A stretch of 64,000 nucleotides of DNA, from assembly GCF_900110575.1 (NCBI RefSeq), contig NZ_FOEF01000008.1:186001-250000 (forward strand), in the 5' to 3' direction. The translations under genes were made by a program, and so were the position numbers. The notes under the pieces were generated by a model. That model did not search any database, was not told where the DNA came from, and saw only the letters and a program-made list of their open reading frames with translations. Shown piece by piece: positions 45,573-54,349 of the stretch. This DNA comes from Amycolatopsis saalfeldensis. GTDB taxonomy: Bacteria; Actinomycetota; Actinomycetes; Mycobacteriales; Pseudonocardiaceae. Numbering within the stretch: the first letter of the stretch is position 1; the number at the start of each line of letters is the position of its first letter.

Positions 45573-46274
45573 GTGGTCGACGACTATGCGCTCGCGCGGC
45601 GGGCGAACATGCGCTGGAACACCCCGCTGGACGAGCAGCACGCGGACTTGCTGTTGCGCAGACTCGACGTCCGCGAGGGGACCATCGTGGACCTCGGCTG
45701 TGGGTGGGGCGAGCTGCTGATCCGCGCGGTCGACGGCACGGCGGCGCGGGGGATCGGCGTCGACGTCGACGAGGTCGCGCTCGACCGGGGGCGGAGGGCG
45801 GCGACCGAGCGGGGTGCCGAGGTCGAGTTCGTGGAGCAGGCCGCTGCCGAGTGGCGCGGGAAGGCCGAGCGGGCCATGTGCATCGGCGCCTCGCACGCGT
45901 TCGGCGGGACCAAGCCCGCCCTCGAAGCCCTCGCGGCGACCACCGACCGGCTGCTCTTCGGCGACGGCTACTGGGCCGCCGAACCCACCGAAGCCGCGCG
46001 GGAAATCCTCGGCGACGACATCCTCACGCTGCCCGGACTGCTCGAAGCCTGTCGCGAAACCGGGTGGCGCGTGCGGCACCTCAGCACGGCCGACCAGCGC
46101 GAGTGGGACGACTTCGAGTCGACCTCCTGGTCCGGCCGGCTCGAGTGGCTGCTGAGTCACCCCGAAGACCCCCGGGCCGCCGAGACGCGCGAGTGGCTCG
46201 ACCAACGCGAGCGGGAGTACGTGTCCGTCTACCGGGGCGTGCTCGGGCTCGGCTATCTGGTGCTGGTTCGCTGA
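45573..46274 (+). CDS. Class I SAM-dependent methyltransferase
   Basis: The 233-aa product has motif I VDLGCGWGE near residue 45, followed by an acidic motif II region GIGVDVDEVALDRG and a small C-terminal domain. Substrate unknown; family members include small-molecule and quinone methyltransferases. The GTG at 45573 is chosen as the earliest start not deep in the DoxX gene; a Met codon at 45609 is an alternative. It may be transcribed together with the doxX gene (40-bp gap). Confidence 0.75.
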   Translation: MVDDYALARRANMRWNTPLDEQHADLLLRRLDVREGTIVDLGCGWGELLIRAVDGTAARGIGVDVDEVALDRGRRAATERGAEVEFVEQAAAEWRGKAERAMCIGASHAFGGTKPALEALAATTDRLLFGDGYWAAEPTEAAREILGDDILTLPGLLEACRETGWRVRHLSTADQREWDDFESTSWSGRLEWLLSHPEDPRAAETREWLDQREREYVSVYRGVLGLGYLVLVR

Positions 46275-46319
46275 CAGGTTCCTGAAACATTCTTCCTAGG
46301 CTCCAGCGCATGAGATCGG

Positions 46320-47769
46320 GTGGCCGTCCCGACCATGGACTACCGGCCGGCCAGCGCGGTCGACGCCGGGCCGACCGACCCGGCCGAGCCCGCGTATGCC
46401 CGGTCGGTGTCCGATCCCGGCGGCCCGGATTACGGCCATTACCTCACCCCGGCCCAGGAACGGGCCCGCTTCGGCCCGACCGCGGCCCAGGCCGCCACGG
46501 CGTTCGGCACCCAGCTCGAGAATTACCGCTCCGGCACGTCGACCTATCACGCCCCGACCACCGCGGTCACGGCCCCGGCTGCGGTGGCGCCGAACATCCT
46601 CACGGTGAATGGCCTGGACAACCTCCCGGCGAAAGCCGCGAAGCCGCCCGCGGCCAAGAACGTCGCGAAGGCAAGCGCCACAAAGAATCCGCCGGCCAAC
46701 CCGTTACACCCCACAGGCGGTGCGGGATGCCTACGGGGTCACCGGAACCGGCCTGGACGGCAAGGGGGTGACCGTCGGGATCATCGGCCTCGACGACGAG
46801 ACGAACGCGCCGGCCGACGCGGACCGGTTCTCCGCCGAGCACGGTGAACCGCCGTTCGCGCCGGGCCAGTTCACCACGTACGTCCCGGAAAACGCGGGGA
46901 CCAGCCCCGCGGGCGGTGAGTTCACCATGGACATCGAGGCCGCGCACGCGATGGCCCCGGCGGCGGACATCGCGTACGTCGTCGCCCCCGGCAAGCACGA
47001 CGGGCACCCCGTGCTGGACGCGATGACCCGGATCGTGGACGAGCACCTGGCCGACGTCGTGTCCGGTTCGGTCCTGGTCGGCACCGGCCTCCCCGGCTTG
47101 ACCGCCGGCTCGATCGCGCCGTACGAGCAGGCGGCGGTCGGCGGCACAACGCTGGCCACCGGTCCGGGCAACCGGTACGCGTGGGAGACCGGCTGGGCCA
47201 ACGACGCGTCGGCACTGTCCGACGACGGTACACAGTGGACTCCGGCCCCGCCCGGCGACCAGGACGGCAGCGGCTTCCCGCAACCCGGCTACCAGCGCGG
47301 CACCGTGCCACCGGACATGGCGGGCAGCCCGCCGTCGCGAACCGTGCCGGACGTCGCCGCGCTCGCCGACCCGAGCCTCGGCCTGCGCTACGGCCACACT
47401 TCGTTCGACATCAAGGGAAACCTCGTCTACAGCACGACCAACGGTGGCGGCACCAGCCTCGCCTCCCCGCTGTTCGCCGGTGTCGAAGCGCTGATGGCGC
47501 AGGCACACCACGGCCCGATCGGGTTCGCCAACCCCGCCCTGTACGCGCGCCACCAGGATTTCCACCACATGCTGGACAATCCGGTGAACACCCCGAACAC
47601 GAAGTCCTTCGCGACGGTGGAACAGGCCGTCGCCGGCGGGGGCACCTGGGTCCAGCTGACCACCCCGGGCCAGTACGCCGATTCCGACCTGACCTCCGGC
47701 CCCGGCTACACCATGGTCACCGGCCTCGGCTCACCGACCCGCGCCCTGCTCGACTCGTTCCGGCGCTAG
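46320..47769 (+). pseudogene. Degraded S53 (sedolisin/kumamolisin) peptidase
   Basis: The first part (46320 to about 46700, frame 3) encodes the core of a pro-kumamolisin activation domain (PDYGHYLTPAQERARFGPT). The second part, to 47769, encodes an S53 catalytic domain in another frame, entering near 46700 at RYTPQAVRDAYGVTG. A frameshift therefore joins them. The Glu-x3-Asp pair (GEFTMDIEAAHAMAP) and the serine in GGGTSLASPLFAG are kept. The usual stretch with the oxyanion Asp (SGDSG-like) is missing, the mid-domain looks shortened by about 50 residues, and no signal peptide is present. A disabled secreted acid protease is the best reading. Confidence 0.8.
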
Positions 47770-47772
47770 GCG

Positions 47773-49083
47773 CTAGGCCTTCCGCCGGAACACCGGTTTC
47801 ACCGGCCGCCCGCCGAGCCAGGGTGACGGGTCGCCGGCGTCGAGGGCCTTGCGGTAGACCACGCAAGCCGCGGCGACGGCGTCCAAGGTCTGTTGCAGGT
47901 CCGCGTCCGTCAGTGCGGCGCTGACGACAAACGAGGGGCCCAACACGCCGCCCATCAGGAGCTGGCGCAGGAACAGTGTCCGGTAATCCTGCGAGGGGCG
48001 ACCGTCCGTGTCCAGGGTGCCGAAGACGAGGTTGCTGTTGCGGCCGCGCACGACCACCTGATCGGCCAGGCCGTGGCTCGCCGCGATCTCGCGGACGCCG
48101 ACGGCCAGGCGGGAGCCGATGGCGTGCAGCCGGGCCGTGATCGCCTCGGTTTCGTAGACGTCCATCACGGCCATGGCGGCGGCCAGCGCGTGCGTCTCCG
48201 CGCCGTGGGTGGTGGACAGCAGGAACACCCGGTCACGGTCCGAGCGCAGGCCGCCCAGTTCCATCAGCTCGCGTTTGCCCGCCAGCGCGGACACCGCGAA
48301 GCCGTTGCCCAGCGCTTTGCCGAACGTCGAGAGATCCGGGGTGACGCCGTACAACCCCTGCGCGCCATGCTCGGAAAACCGGAAGCCGGTGATCATCTCG
48401 TCGAACACCAGCAGCGCGCCGTGCCGGTGGGCCAGGTCGCGCAGGCCGGCCAGGTAGCCCTCGGGCGGGTCGGCCTGCGTCGCGGCTTCCAGGATCAGGC
48501 AGGCGACCTGGCCCTCGTGCTCCCGCAGCAGCGCCTCGGTGGCCGCGAGGTCGCCGTACGGGAAGCGCACGGTCAGGTCCGTGATCTCACCCGGGACGCC
48601 GGCCGCCATCGCCGTGGTGCCGATGAACCAGTCGTCGGTGGAGAAAAACGCGTGGTCGGCGCACAGGGCCACCAGCGGACGGCCGGTGGCGGCGCGGGCC
48701 AGGCGCACCGCGGCCGTGGTCGCGTCGGAGCCGTTCTTGGTGAACTTCACCATGTCCGCGGTCGGCACGGTGGCCAGGAACCGTTCCGCCGCTTCGGCCT
48801 CCACAATGGACGGACGGGAGAAGTTGCTGCCCCGCCCGATCTCCCGCTGCACCGCCTCGGTCACCCGCGGATGCACGTGGCCGAGGCTCACCGCGCGCAA
48901 CCCCGACCCGTACTCGACATAGGAATTCCCGTCGACGTCCCAGACACGCGCGCCGAGTCCGTGCGAGATGACCGGCGCCAGGTTTTCCGGGTACTGGTCC
49001 GAGCCCTTGGCGTACGTGTGCGCGCCGCCGGGGATCACCCGGTGCAGCCGCTCGTTCGCCGCGCGGGAGGCGGGAAGTTCCAT
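47773..49083 (-). CDS. Glutamate-1-semialdehyde aminomutase-type PLP aminotransferase
   Basis: The 436-aa class III aminotransferase fold has KNGSDATTAAVRLARAATG and the acidic VFDEMITGFRFSEHG motif, and the PLP lysine in STFGKALGNGFAVSAL. HemL is the best-known relative. Here it ends a glycan operon, so it more likely aminates a sugar or sugar-derived keto group than serving haem synthesis. The ATG at 49083 is chosen over upstream starts because it gives the family's MELPASRAANERLHRVIPGG opening. It lies 5 bp after the epimerase gene. Confidence 0.82.
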   Translation of the reverse strand: MELPASRAANERLHRVIPGGAHTYAKGSDQYPENLAPVISHGLGARVWDVDGNSYVEYGSGLRAVSLGHVHPRVTEAVQREIGRGSNFSRPSIVEAEAAERFLATVPTADMVKFTKNGSDATTAAVRLARAATGRPLVALCADHAFFSTDDWFIGTTAMAAGVPGEITDLTVRFPYGDLAATEALLREHEGQVACLILEAATQADPPEGYLAGLRDLAHRHGALLVFDEMITGFRFSEHGAQGLYGVTPDLSTFGKALGNGFAVSALAGKRELMELGGLRSDRDRVFLLSTTHGAETHALAAAMAVMDVYETEAITARLHAIGSRLAVGVREIAASHGLADQVVVRGRNSNLVFGTLDTDGRPSQDYRTLFLRQLLMGGVLGPSFVVSAALTDADLQQTLDAVAAACVVYRKALDAGDPSPWLGGRPVKPVFRRKA

Positions 49084-49088
49084 GGTCT

Positions 49089-49637
49089 TCACCCCAAGCG
49101 TTCGAGGGCCTCGGCCAAGGAGCCCGCGGCCGAATCCCGCGCGGAAACCAGCGCGGCCGGCAGTGGCCACGGGATGGCGAGTTCCGGATCATCATAGGCG
49201 ATTGCGACGTCTTCGTCCGGATTGTGCGCCCGGTCGATCCGATACGAGACGTCGGCGATATCGGAAAGCGCCTGGAAACCGTGCGCGCAGCCGGCCGGAA
49301 TGTAAACGCTCTCCTGGGTGTCGCCGGAAAGCCGGAAGAATTCACGGTTCCGGAACGTCGGCGACTCCCGCCGCAGGTCCACCACCACGTCGAAGACCTC
49401 GCCGAACGAGCAGCGCACCAGCTTCGCCTCGCCGTCGCCCGAGCGCAGGTGCATTCCCCGCAGCACCCCGCGGTACGAGCGGGAAACGCTGTCCTGCACG
49501 AACGTCTCCGGTTCGATTCCCACCGACCGGGCCACGTCCGCGTCGAAAGTGCGCGAAAAGAAGCCGCGGTCGTCACGGTGCGGGGTGGGCTGGAAAAGAT
49601 ACGCGCCCGCGATGGTCGGCACGGGAATGGCTTTCAT
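49089..49637 (-). CDS. RmlC-type dTDP-sugar 3,5-epimerase-like protein
   Basis: Cupin-fold protein of 182 aa with the family pattern HRDDRGFFSRTFDADVARSVG, SVSRSYRGVLRGMHLRSGDGEAKLVRC and a C-terminal YIPAGCAHGFQALSDIADVSYR. In RmlC the conserved His of LRGLH and the Tyr/Asp pair act in epimerisation; the His is present in LRGMH. It may act at one or both of C3 and C5 on a 4-keto sugar. The ATG at 49637 overlaps the pyruvyltransferase stop. It pairs logically with the cytidylyltransferase and epimerase of the same operon. Confidence 0.85.
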   Translation of the reverse strand: MKAIPVPTIAGAYLFQPTPHRDDRGFFSRTFDADVARSVGIEPETFVQDSVSRSYRGVLRGMHLRSGDGEAKLVRCSFGEVFDVVVDLRRESPTFRNREFFRLSGDTQESVYIPAGCAHGFQALSDIADVSYRIDRAHNPDEDVAIAYDDPELAIPWPLPAALVSARDSAAGSLAEALERLG

Positions 49638-50818
49638 CGGACCTCCGAAGCAGGGAACAGCGAAGCGGACAGCGCGGCGAACTGGTGTTTGAGGCGCTGT
49701 TCGTTCTCCTCGTTGTGCTCGGCCAGCGTCTGCCGCAGTTCCGGCGCGCGCCGATCCAGTTCCGCGAACTGCGTGATCAGCCGGTCGACGTCGACCGCGC
49801 GGGCCTCCTGGCAGAACCCGTCCAGCCCCATCTCGGCCATCAGCACGTCGTTCTTCTTCGCGTACCCGATCGCGAGCGTCGGCTTCCCGAGCTTCAGCGC
49901 GCACAGCACGTTGTGGTACCGCGTCGCGACGACCGTGCCGACGCCGGCCATCGAGCGCATGAGCTCGTCCAGCGTCTCCAACGGCGTCGCCGTGACCAGC
50001 GGCGACGCCACGGCCGCCTGGATCTCGTCGACCACCGCCGTGTCGATCCGGTCGCCGATGAACAGCCGCACCGGCCGCTCCTGGGCCACGAGATGCCGTA
50101 CGAAGCGCGTCATCGCGTCCACATAGGACCGATAGATCCGCTCGCCGTCGGCCCGGTCGTCGTTGCCGCCGTAGTACGCCATCACGCCGACGCCGACGGT
50201 GCGCGGGTCCTCGGCGACGGTGGGCACCGGCAGCGAGAACGCCAGGTCGGGGTACACGGCGTCGGAGTCCACGGCCACGCCCATCGAGCGCATCGCCGTG
50301 CGCGAAAGCTCGTCACGGTACGAGCGGTACGCCGCCAGCCGTGCCGCCTGCCGGACCAGGAACCGGGTGGCCGGCACCGTGATCCGGTCGGCCCCGACGC
50401 TCACCAGCGCCACCTTCGTGCCGAAGAGCCGCCCGGCCGCGCTCAGCAGGAACAGCGCGTACGGGAAACCCCACGGCCGCAACGGAAGCGTCGCCTCGAG
50501 CACGCCCATGCCGGGCACGAACACCACGTCCTGACGCCGTACCCACGCGGCCGTGCGTACGACATCGACCAGCTTCCCGAACGCCTTCATCACGATGGAC
50601 CGCAGGCCCGAGGCGGTTTGGTACTCGTCGGCGTACCAGTTCAGCCGCGTCGCAGGGATGCCGTAGCGGGCCGAAACCACCGCCGGCCCGCCGCAGAAGG
50701 CGGACACGGTCGCGTCCGGGTGCTCGGCCCGCAGATAGCCGAGCACTGCCTCCAGCGACCCGTCGTTGCCGAGGTTGCCCGAGCCGAGCAACCCGAACAC
50801 GCCGACGCGAGCACTCAC
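49634..50818 (-). CDS. Polysaccharide pyruvyltransferase family protein
   Basis: The 394-aa CsaB/WcaK-type product has GLLGSGNLGNDGSLEAVLGYL, VFVPGMGVLEATLP, GVGVMAYYGGNDDRADGERIY, and a C-terminal VVATRYHNVLCALKLGKPTLAIGY. The last matches the family's R-x-H-x2-hydrophobic core. It is predicted to transfer pyruvate as a ketal from phosphoenolpyruvate to a hexose of the glycan, giving it acidic surface groups. The GTG at 50818 overlaps the glycosyltransferase stop. Confidence 0.85.
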   Translation of the reverse strand: MSARVGVFGLLGSGNLGNDGSLEAVLGYLRAEHPDATVSAFCGGPAVVSARYGIPATRLNWYADEYQTASGLRSIVMKAFGKLVDVVRTAAWVRRQDVVFVPGMGVLEATLPLRPWGFPYALFLLSAAGRLFGTKVALVSVGADRITVPATRFLVRQAARLAAYRSYRDELSRTAMRSMGVAVDSDAVYPDLAFSLPVPTVAEDPRTVGVGVMAYYGGNDDRADGERIYRSYVDAMTRFVRHLVAQERPVRLFIGDRIDTAVVDEIQAAVASPLVTATPLETLDELMRSMAGVGTVVATRYHNVLCALKLGKPTLAIGYAKKNDVLMAEMGLDGFCQEARAVDVDRLITQFAELDRRAPELRQTLAEHNEENEQRLKHQFAALSASLFPASEVR

Positions 50819-51768
50819 GAAACCCGTCCCTCCCGGCCGGCCACAACCTGGTCGACGGTCAGGGAAAGCTCGTCCGCGGTCACCGGCGCGCGGTCCTCCA
50901 CGCGTTCACCGGCGTCGCCCGGCTTGGCCCGGCTGGAGAACCACTCGGCCAACGCGAGGTAACAGCGCCGCCGCTCGCGCGAGGAGAGCGGGGCGACGCG
51001 GATCCCGTGCACGTAACCCCAGACGTACTCGGCCAGCAGCCGCGCGGTCGGATTCGTGAACGGGTTGCCGCGCTTCGGGTCGAGGTTCGCGCACCGCGCG
51101 CGCTTGCTGGGGTTCGCGCGCTCGGCCCGGTCCGGGTGGTCGCGGCGGAAGTACAGCAGCTCCGGGACCTGGTAAAACGGGCCGTGCAGGGCCAGCTCGG
51201 CCACGTACGTGCGGTCGGCGTGGTGGTAGCTGCCCATCGGCGTGACGCGGCGCAGCACGTCGGTCCGCACGACCCCGTAGAAGTCGTCGCCGCCGGGCTC
51301 GAACAGCAGGCTCTTGAACCGGACCGAAGGCCGGGCCGCGTCCGTCTTGTGCACGTACTCCAGCGGCACGGTGACGGCGCCCTGGCCGTCGATGATCGCC
51401 TGCCAGGAGTGCGCGAGAACGATCTCGGGCCGCGCGTCGAGCGCCTCGACGCAGCGGCGCAGCAGGTCACGGCCGTACAGGTCGTCGTGCGAGGCCCACT
51501 TGAACAGCTCGCCGCGCGCCATGTCGAGCAGGACGTTGTGGTTGGGCGTCGCCCCGACGTTGCGGGCCTGGCGCCGGTAGCGGATGCGCGAGTCCTTTTC
51601 CGCGTACTGACGGCAGATCTCCTCGGTGCCGTCGGCGGAGGCGTTGTCGGAGATGATCAGCTCGAAGTCCTCGTACGTCTGGCCGAGCAGCGCGTCGAGC
51701 GCCTCTCCCAGGAACTCCTCGCCGTTGTAGACGGGCAGGCCGATGCTCAGCCGGGGAACGGTCCTCAT
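50815..51768 (-). CDS. Glycosyltransferase family 2
   Basis: The 317-aa GT-A enzyme begins LSIGLPVYNGEEFLGEALDAL and has the NAS/DG loop ISDNASADGTEEICRQYA and a DXD-like SHDD (KWASHDDLYG). It is predicted to use an NDP-sugar to extend the lipid-linked glycan of this operon. It is the only glycosyltransferase in the ten-gene operon, implying that another transferase must initiate the repeat. The stop overlaps the pyruvyltransferase GTG. The start overlaps the flippase stop. Confidence 0.88.
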   Translation of the reverse strand: MRTVPRLSIGLPVYNGEEFLGEALDALLGQTYEDFELIISDNASADGTEEICRQYAEKDSRIRYRRQARNVGATPNHNVLLDMARGELFKWASHDDLYGRDLLRRCVEALDARPEIVLAHSWQAIIDGQGAVTVPLEYVHKTDAARPSVRFKSLLFEPGGDDFYGVVRTDVLRRVTPMGSYHHADRTYVAELALHGPFYQVPELLYFRRDHPDRAERANPSKRARCANLDPKRGNPFTNPTARLLAEYVWGYVHGIRVAPLSSRERRRCYLALAEWFSSRAKPGDAGERVEDRAPVTADELSLTVDQVVAGREGRVS

Positions 51769-53087
51769 CGCGTTCTCATTTCCTCATGACCGACGGATGA
51801 TTCGACGGATGATTCGACTGGGGTGATTGGCGCCGCGAAGTAGTCGCGCAGGGCGAAGTGCAGCTGTACCCACCACACTCCGGAGCCGGCCAGCGTGGCC
51901 GCCGCGACGCCCCACGCGGAGCCGAGCGCGCCGCCCATCGCGGCGCCGGTGAGGCCGAAGGTGACGTACATGGCCGAGGCGATCAGCTGCGAGCGAAGGC
52001 TCCTTCGTGCGACGCCGAGTGCGCGCAGTCCAGCCGCCGCGCCAGTGGTGAAGCTGGCGCCGACCACAGCGAGCGTGACGGGCAGGATCAGCTTCGACGA
52101 GGTGTCCCACAGCGAGCCGAGCACGAACCGGCCCGCGCTGTCGGGCACGAGCAGCAGCAGAGCGAGGCCCCAGAGCAACGCGGCGGCCGCCTGCGCGCCG
52201 CCGAGGATCAGGCAGAAGTGCCGAAGCCGGTGCGGCGACCGTTGCAGCACTCGCGCGCCTTCGGCCACCGTGACCAGCGAAAGCCCCATCAGCAGCGCGA
52301 GGAACGGCCCGAGCAGCTGTTCCGCGCCGCGCACCGTCCCGACCGCCGCGAGCCCGGCGATCGCGCCCAGCCCGTACGCGCGTAGCTGCGAAGCCCCGCT
52401 GTTGCTCACGTTCTCGACCAGGTAGCGCACGCCCAGCTCGCGGTGGTCCCGCACCCAGTGGCGCACCGCGCCCAGGTTCGGCACCACGCTCGTCTGCACC
52501 CAGCCGTACAGCGCCGCGACGCCCGCGGACGCGCCCCAGGCGAGCAGGAACCCGACCACGGTGCCGTGTCGCGCGGCCAGGACCATCGCCGGGAACAGCG
52601 CGACGCCCCAGATCGCGTCGTTCAGGAACGCCTTCTGCCCGGCGCCCGCGGCGAAGAAGCCGAACCGCCACGCGTCCTGCAGCAGCAGCGCGGGCAGTAC
52701 CACGCCGAGCGCGACAAACGCCCCGCCGACCGCGCCGCCCACCAGAAGTCCGAAAAGGACACTCAACACGCCGGTGGCCAGCCCGACGCCCAGCGCCGTG
52801 CCCGCGGCCCGGCCGAGCGCCTCCCGCCAGCGCCGCCGGGCCACCCCGGAGAAGCGCACCATCAGCGGGTCCGTCGCCAGGCCGCGCGAGACGTTGAGGA
52901 TCACGCCGTAGGTCACCCAGGCGATGCTGAACACGCCGAACGCCGTCGCGCCCAGCGAGCGCGCGACGTACAGGCCGACGACGAAGTTCGTCAGGCTGGA
53001 GACGGCCTGGTCGCCGAGGCCCCAGCTGAGCCGCCCGGCCATCGCGCGGACGGCCCGTGAGCGCAGGATCGAGGGCACCGCCCTCAC
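51765..53087 (-). CDS. Polysaccharide flippase (Wzx/MATE-like)
   Basis: The 440-aa polytopic protein has about twelve hydrophobic helices and the N-terminal Wzx-like DQAVSSLTNFVVGLYVARSLGATAFGVFS. It is predicted to flip lipid-linked repeats outward. Because the frame is open upstream, I take the GTG at 53087, whose sequence GTGA overlaps the peptidase stop. A Thr/Ser/Glu tail closes it. It is the only flippase in the window, so it might also serve the other exopolysaccharide locus. Confidence 0.82.
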   Translation of the reverse strand: MRAVPSILRSRAVRAMAGRLSWGLGDQAVSSLTNFVVGLYVARSLGATAFGVFSIAWVTYGVILNVSRGLATDPLMVRFSGVARRRWREALGRAAGTALGVGLATGVLSVLFGLLVGGAVGGAFVALGVVLPALLLQDAWRFGFFAAGAGQKAFLNDAIWGVALFPAMVLAARHGTVVGFLLAWGASAGVAALYGWVQTSVVPNLGAVRHWVRDHRELGVRYLVENVSNSGASQLRAYGLGAIAGLAAVGTVRGAEQLLGPFLALLMGLSLVTVAEGARVLQRSPHRLRHFCLILGGAQAAAALLWGLALLLLVPDSAGRFVLGSLWDTSSKLILPVTLAVVGASFTTGAAAGLRALGVARRSLRSQLIASAMYVTFGLTGAAMGGALGSAWGVAAATLAGSGVWWVQLHFALRDYFAAPITPVESSVESSVGHEEMRTR

Positions 53088-54349
53088 TCCTTGAGCAGGC
53101 CGGCGGCCTGCAGGGCCCGCGCGGCGCCGTCCACCGCGTCGAACGGCAGGCCGGCGCGTTCGGCGATGTCGAGCAGGCTGGTGGCGCCGTCGGAGTAGCT
53201 GAGCACCCAGAGCATCGCGAGCTGGGCGTCCTTGGCGTCGCTGCGCCCGCCGAGCGAGTCGTACAGCCCGCGCTTGCCCAGTTGCGGCTCGCCGTACGGG
53301 CTGAGGTTGACGAAGCGGCGGTTGCGGTCGAGCACGGAGAACGCGGTGCGCAGCGTGTCGAGCGTGTCCTCCATCGACTCCGGCGAAACGAAACCCGGGT
53401 TGTCCGCGGAGGTGTGGTACTCCGGGTAGCCCGCGTACGGCGTCCGCGTCAGCGAGCCGACGCCGAGGTTGAAGCCGGGTGAGCAGAACTGCCGCTCGTC
53501 GTAGCCGTACGGGGAAAAGTCGCGGATCTCGTGCGGCTTGTCCTTCAGTACGTGGGCCATCACGTGGTCGATGTCCGCGTCGCCGCGGCGGCTTCGCTTG
53601 TACGTGAGCGAGCCGCGGTCGCCGGCGCAGGCCAGCACCACGCCGTGCTTCACGCGGTCCACGCGCTCGCCGTTGCGCGCCAGCCAGGTGATCGCGCCGA
53701 TCGTGCCCGGCATGAACAGGAACCGGTAGGTGTGGAACGGTTTTTCCGCGGCCAGGGCCTGCGCGAGCGAGACGGCCACCGCGATGCCCGCGAGGTTGTC
53801 GTTCGCCAGCGAGGGGTGGCAGATATGGCAGGAGACGATGACCTCGTTGCCCACCTGACCCGGCACCGTGTGCTCGCCATAGGTCAGCGAGCCGTCGGCC
53901 AGCGTCGAGTCGATCTTCACGCGGTAGTCGCCGTCCGGCAGCGCGTCGAGCACGTCCTGGGCGAGGCAGAACCCCCAGGCCGGCGAGTAGTAACTGGTCC
54001 GGTACGGCACCCACGACGGGGTTTCGGGCAGCGTGTGCAGGTGCCCGCGCAGCTCGGCCAGGCTCATCGTCTCGTCGACCGGCACGCTGTAGCCGACCAC
54101 GTGCAGGTTCGACTCGCGGAAGTCGATCACCCGGCGGCCGGCCGCGTCCGCCACGTAGGCGTCGCGGATGTTCCACTCCTGCGGCACGGTCCAGTCCAGC
54201 ACCGCGGTACCGGTCGGCACCTCGTGCAGCCGGAGCGGGATGTGCTCGCCGACGACAGCGAGCGTCTCGCGCACGCCGTCGCCCGTGATGCTCCGGCAGA
54301 ACGGGTACATCCGCTCCACCAGCGCGTGCATCTCGGCCCCCGTCAGCAT
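53084..54349 (-). CDS. M28-like aminopeptidase-type protein (DUF4910 family) with winged-helix tail
   Basis: The 421-aa protein lies inside a glycan operon. It has the Zn-peptidase-like cluster VSCHICHPSLANDNLAGIA (His178, Asp184), then GDRGSLTYKRSRRGDADID and PEYHTSADNPGF, matching aminopeptidase-like proteins seen in capsule and O-antigen loci. The C-terminal 35 residues (LLDIAERAGLPFDAVDGAARAL) look like a small winged helix. No signal peptide is visible, so the site is cytosolic. The natural substrate is unknown; deacylating or deamidating a sugar adduct is a guess. The ATG at 54349 overlaps the epimerase stop. Confidence 0.75.
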   Translation of the reverse strand: MLTGAEMHALVERMYPFCRSITGDGVRETLAVVGEHIPLRLHEVPTGTAVLDWTVPQEWNIRDAYVADAAGRRVIDFRESNLHVVGYSVPVDETMSLAELRGHLHTLPETPSWVPYRTSYYSPAWGFCLAQDVLDALPDGDYRVKIDSTLADGSLTYGEHTVPGQVGNEVIVSCHICHPSLANDNLAGIAVAVSLAQALAAEKPFHTYRFLFMPGTIGAITWLARNGERVDRVKHGVVLACAGDRGSLTYKRSRRGDADIDHVMAHVLKDKPHEIRDFSPYGYDERQFCSPGFNLGVGSLTRTPYAGYPEYHTSADNPGFVSPESMEDTLDTLRTAFSVLDRNRRFVNLSPYGEPQLGKRGLYDSLGGRSDAKDAQLAMLWVLSYSDGATSLLDIAERAGLPFDAVDGAARALQAAGLLKE

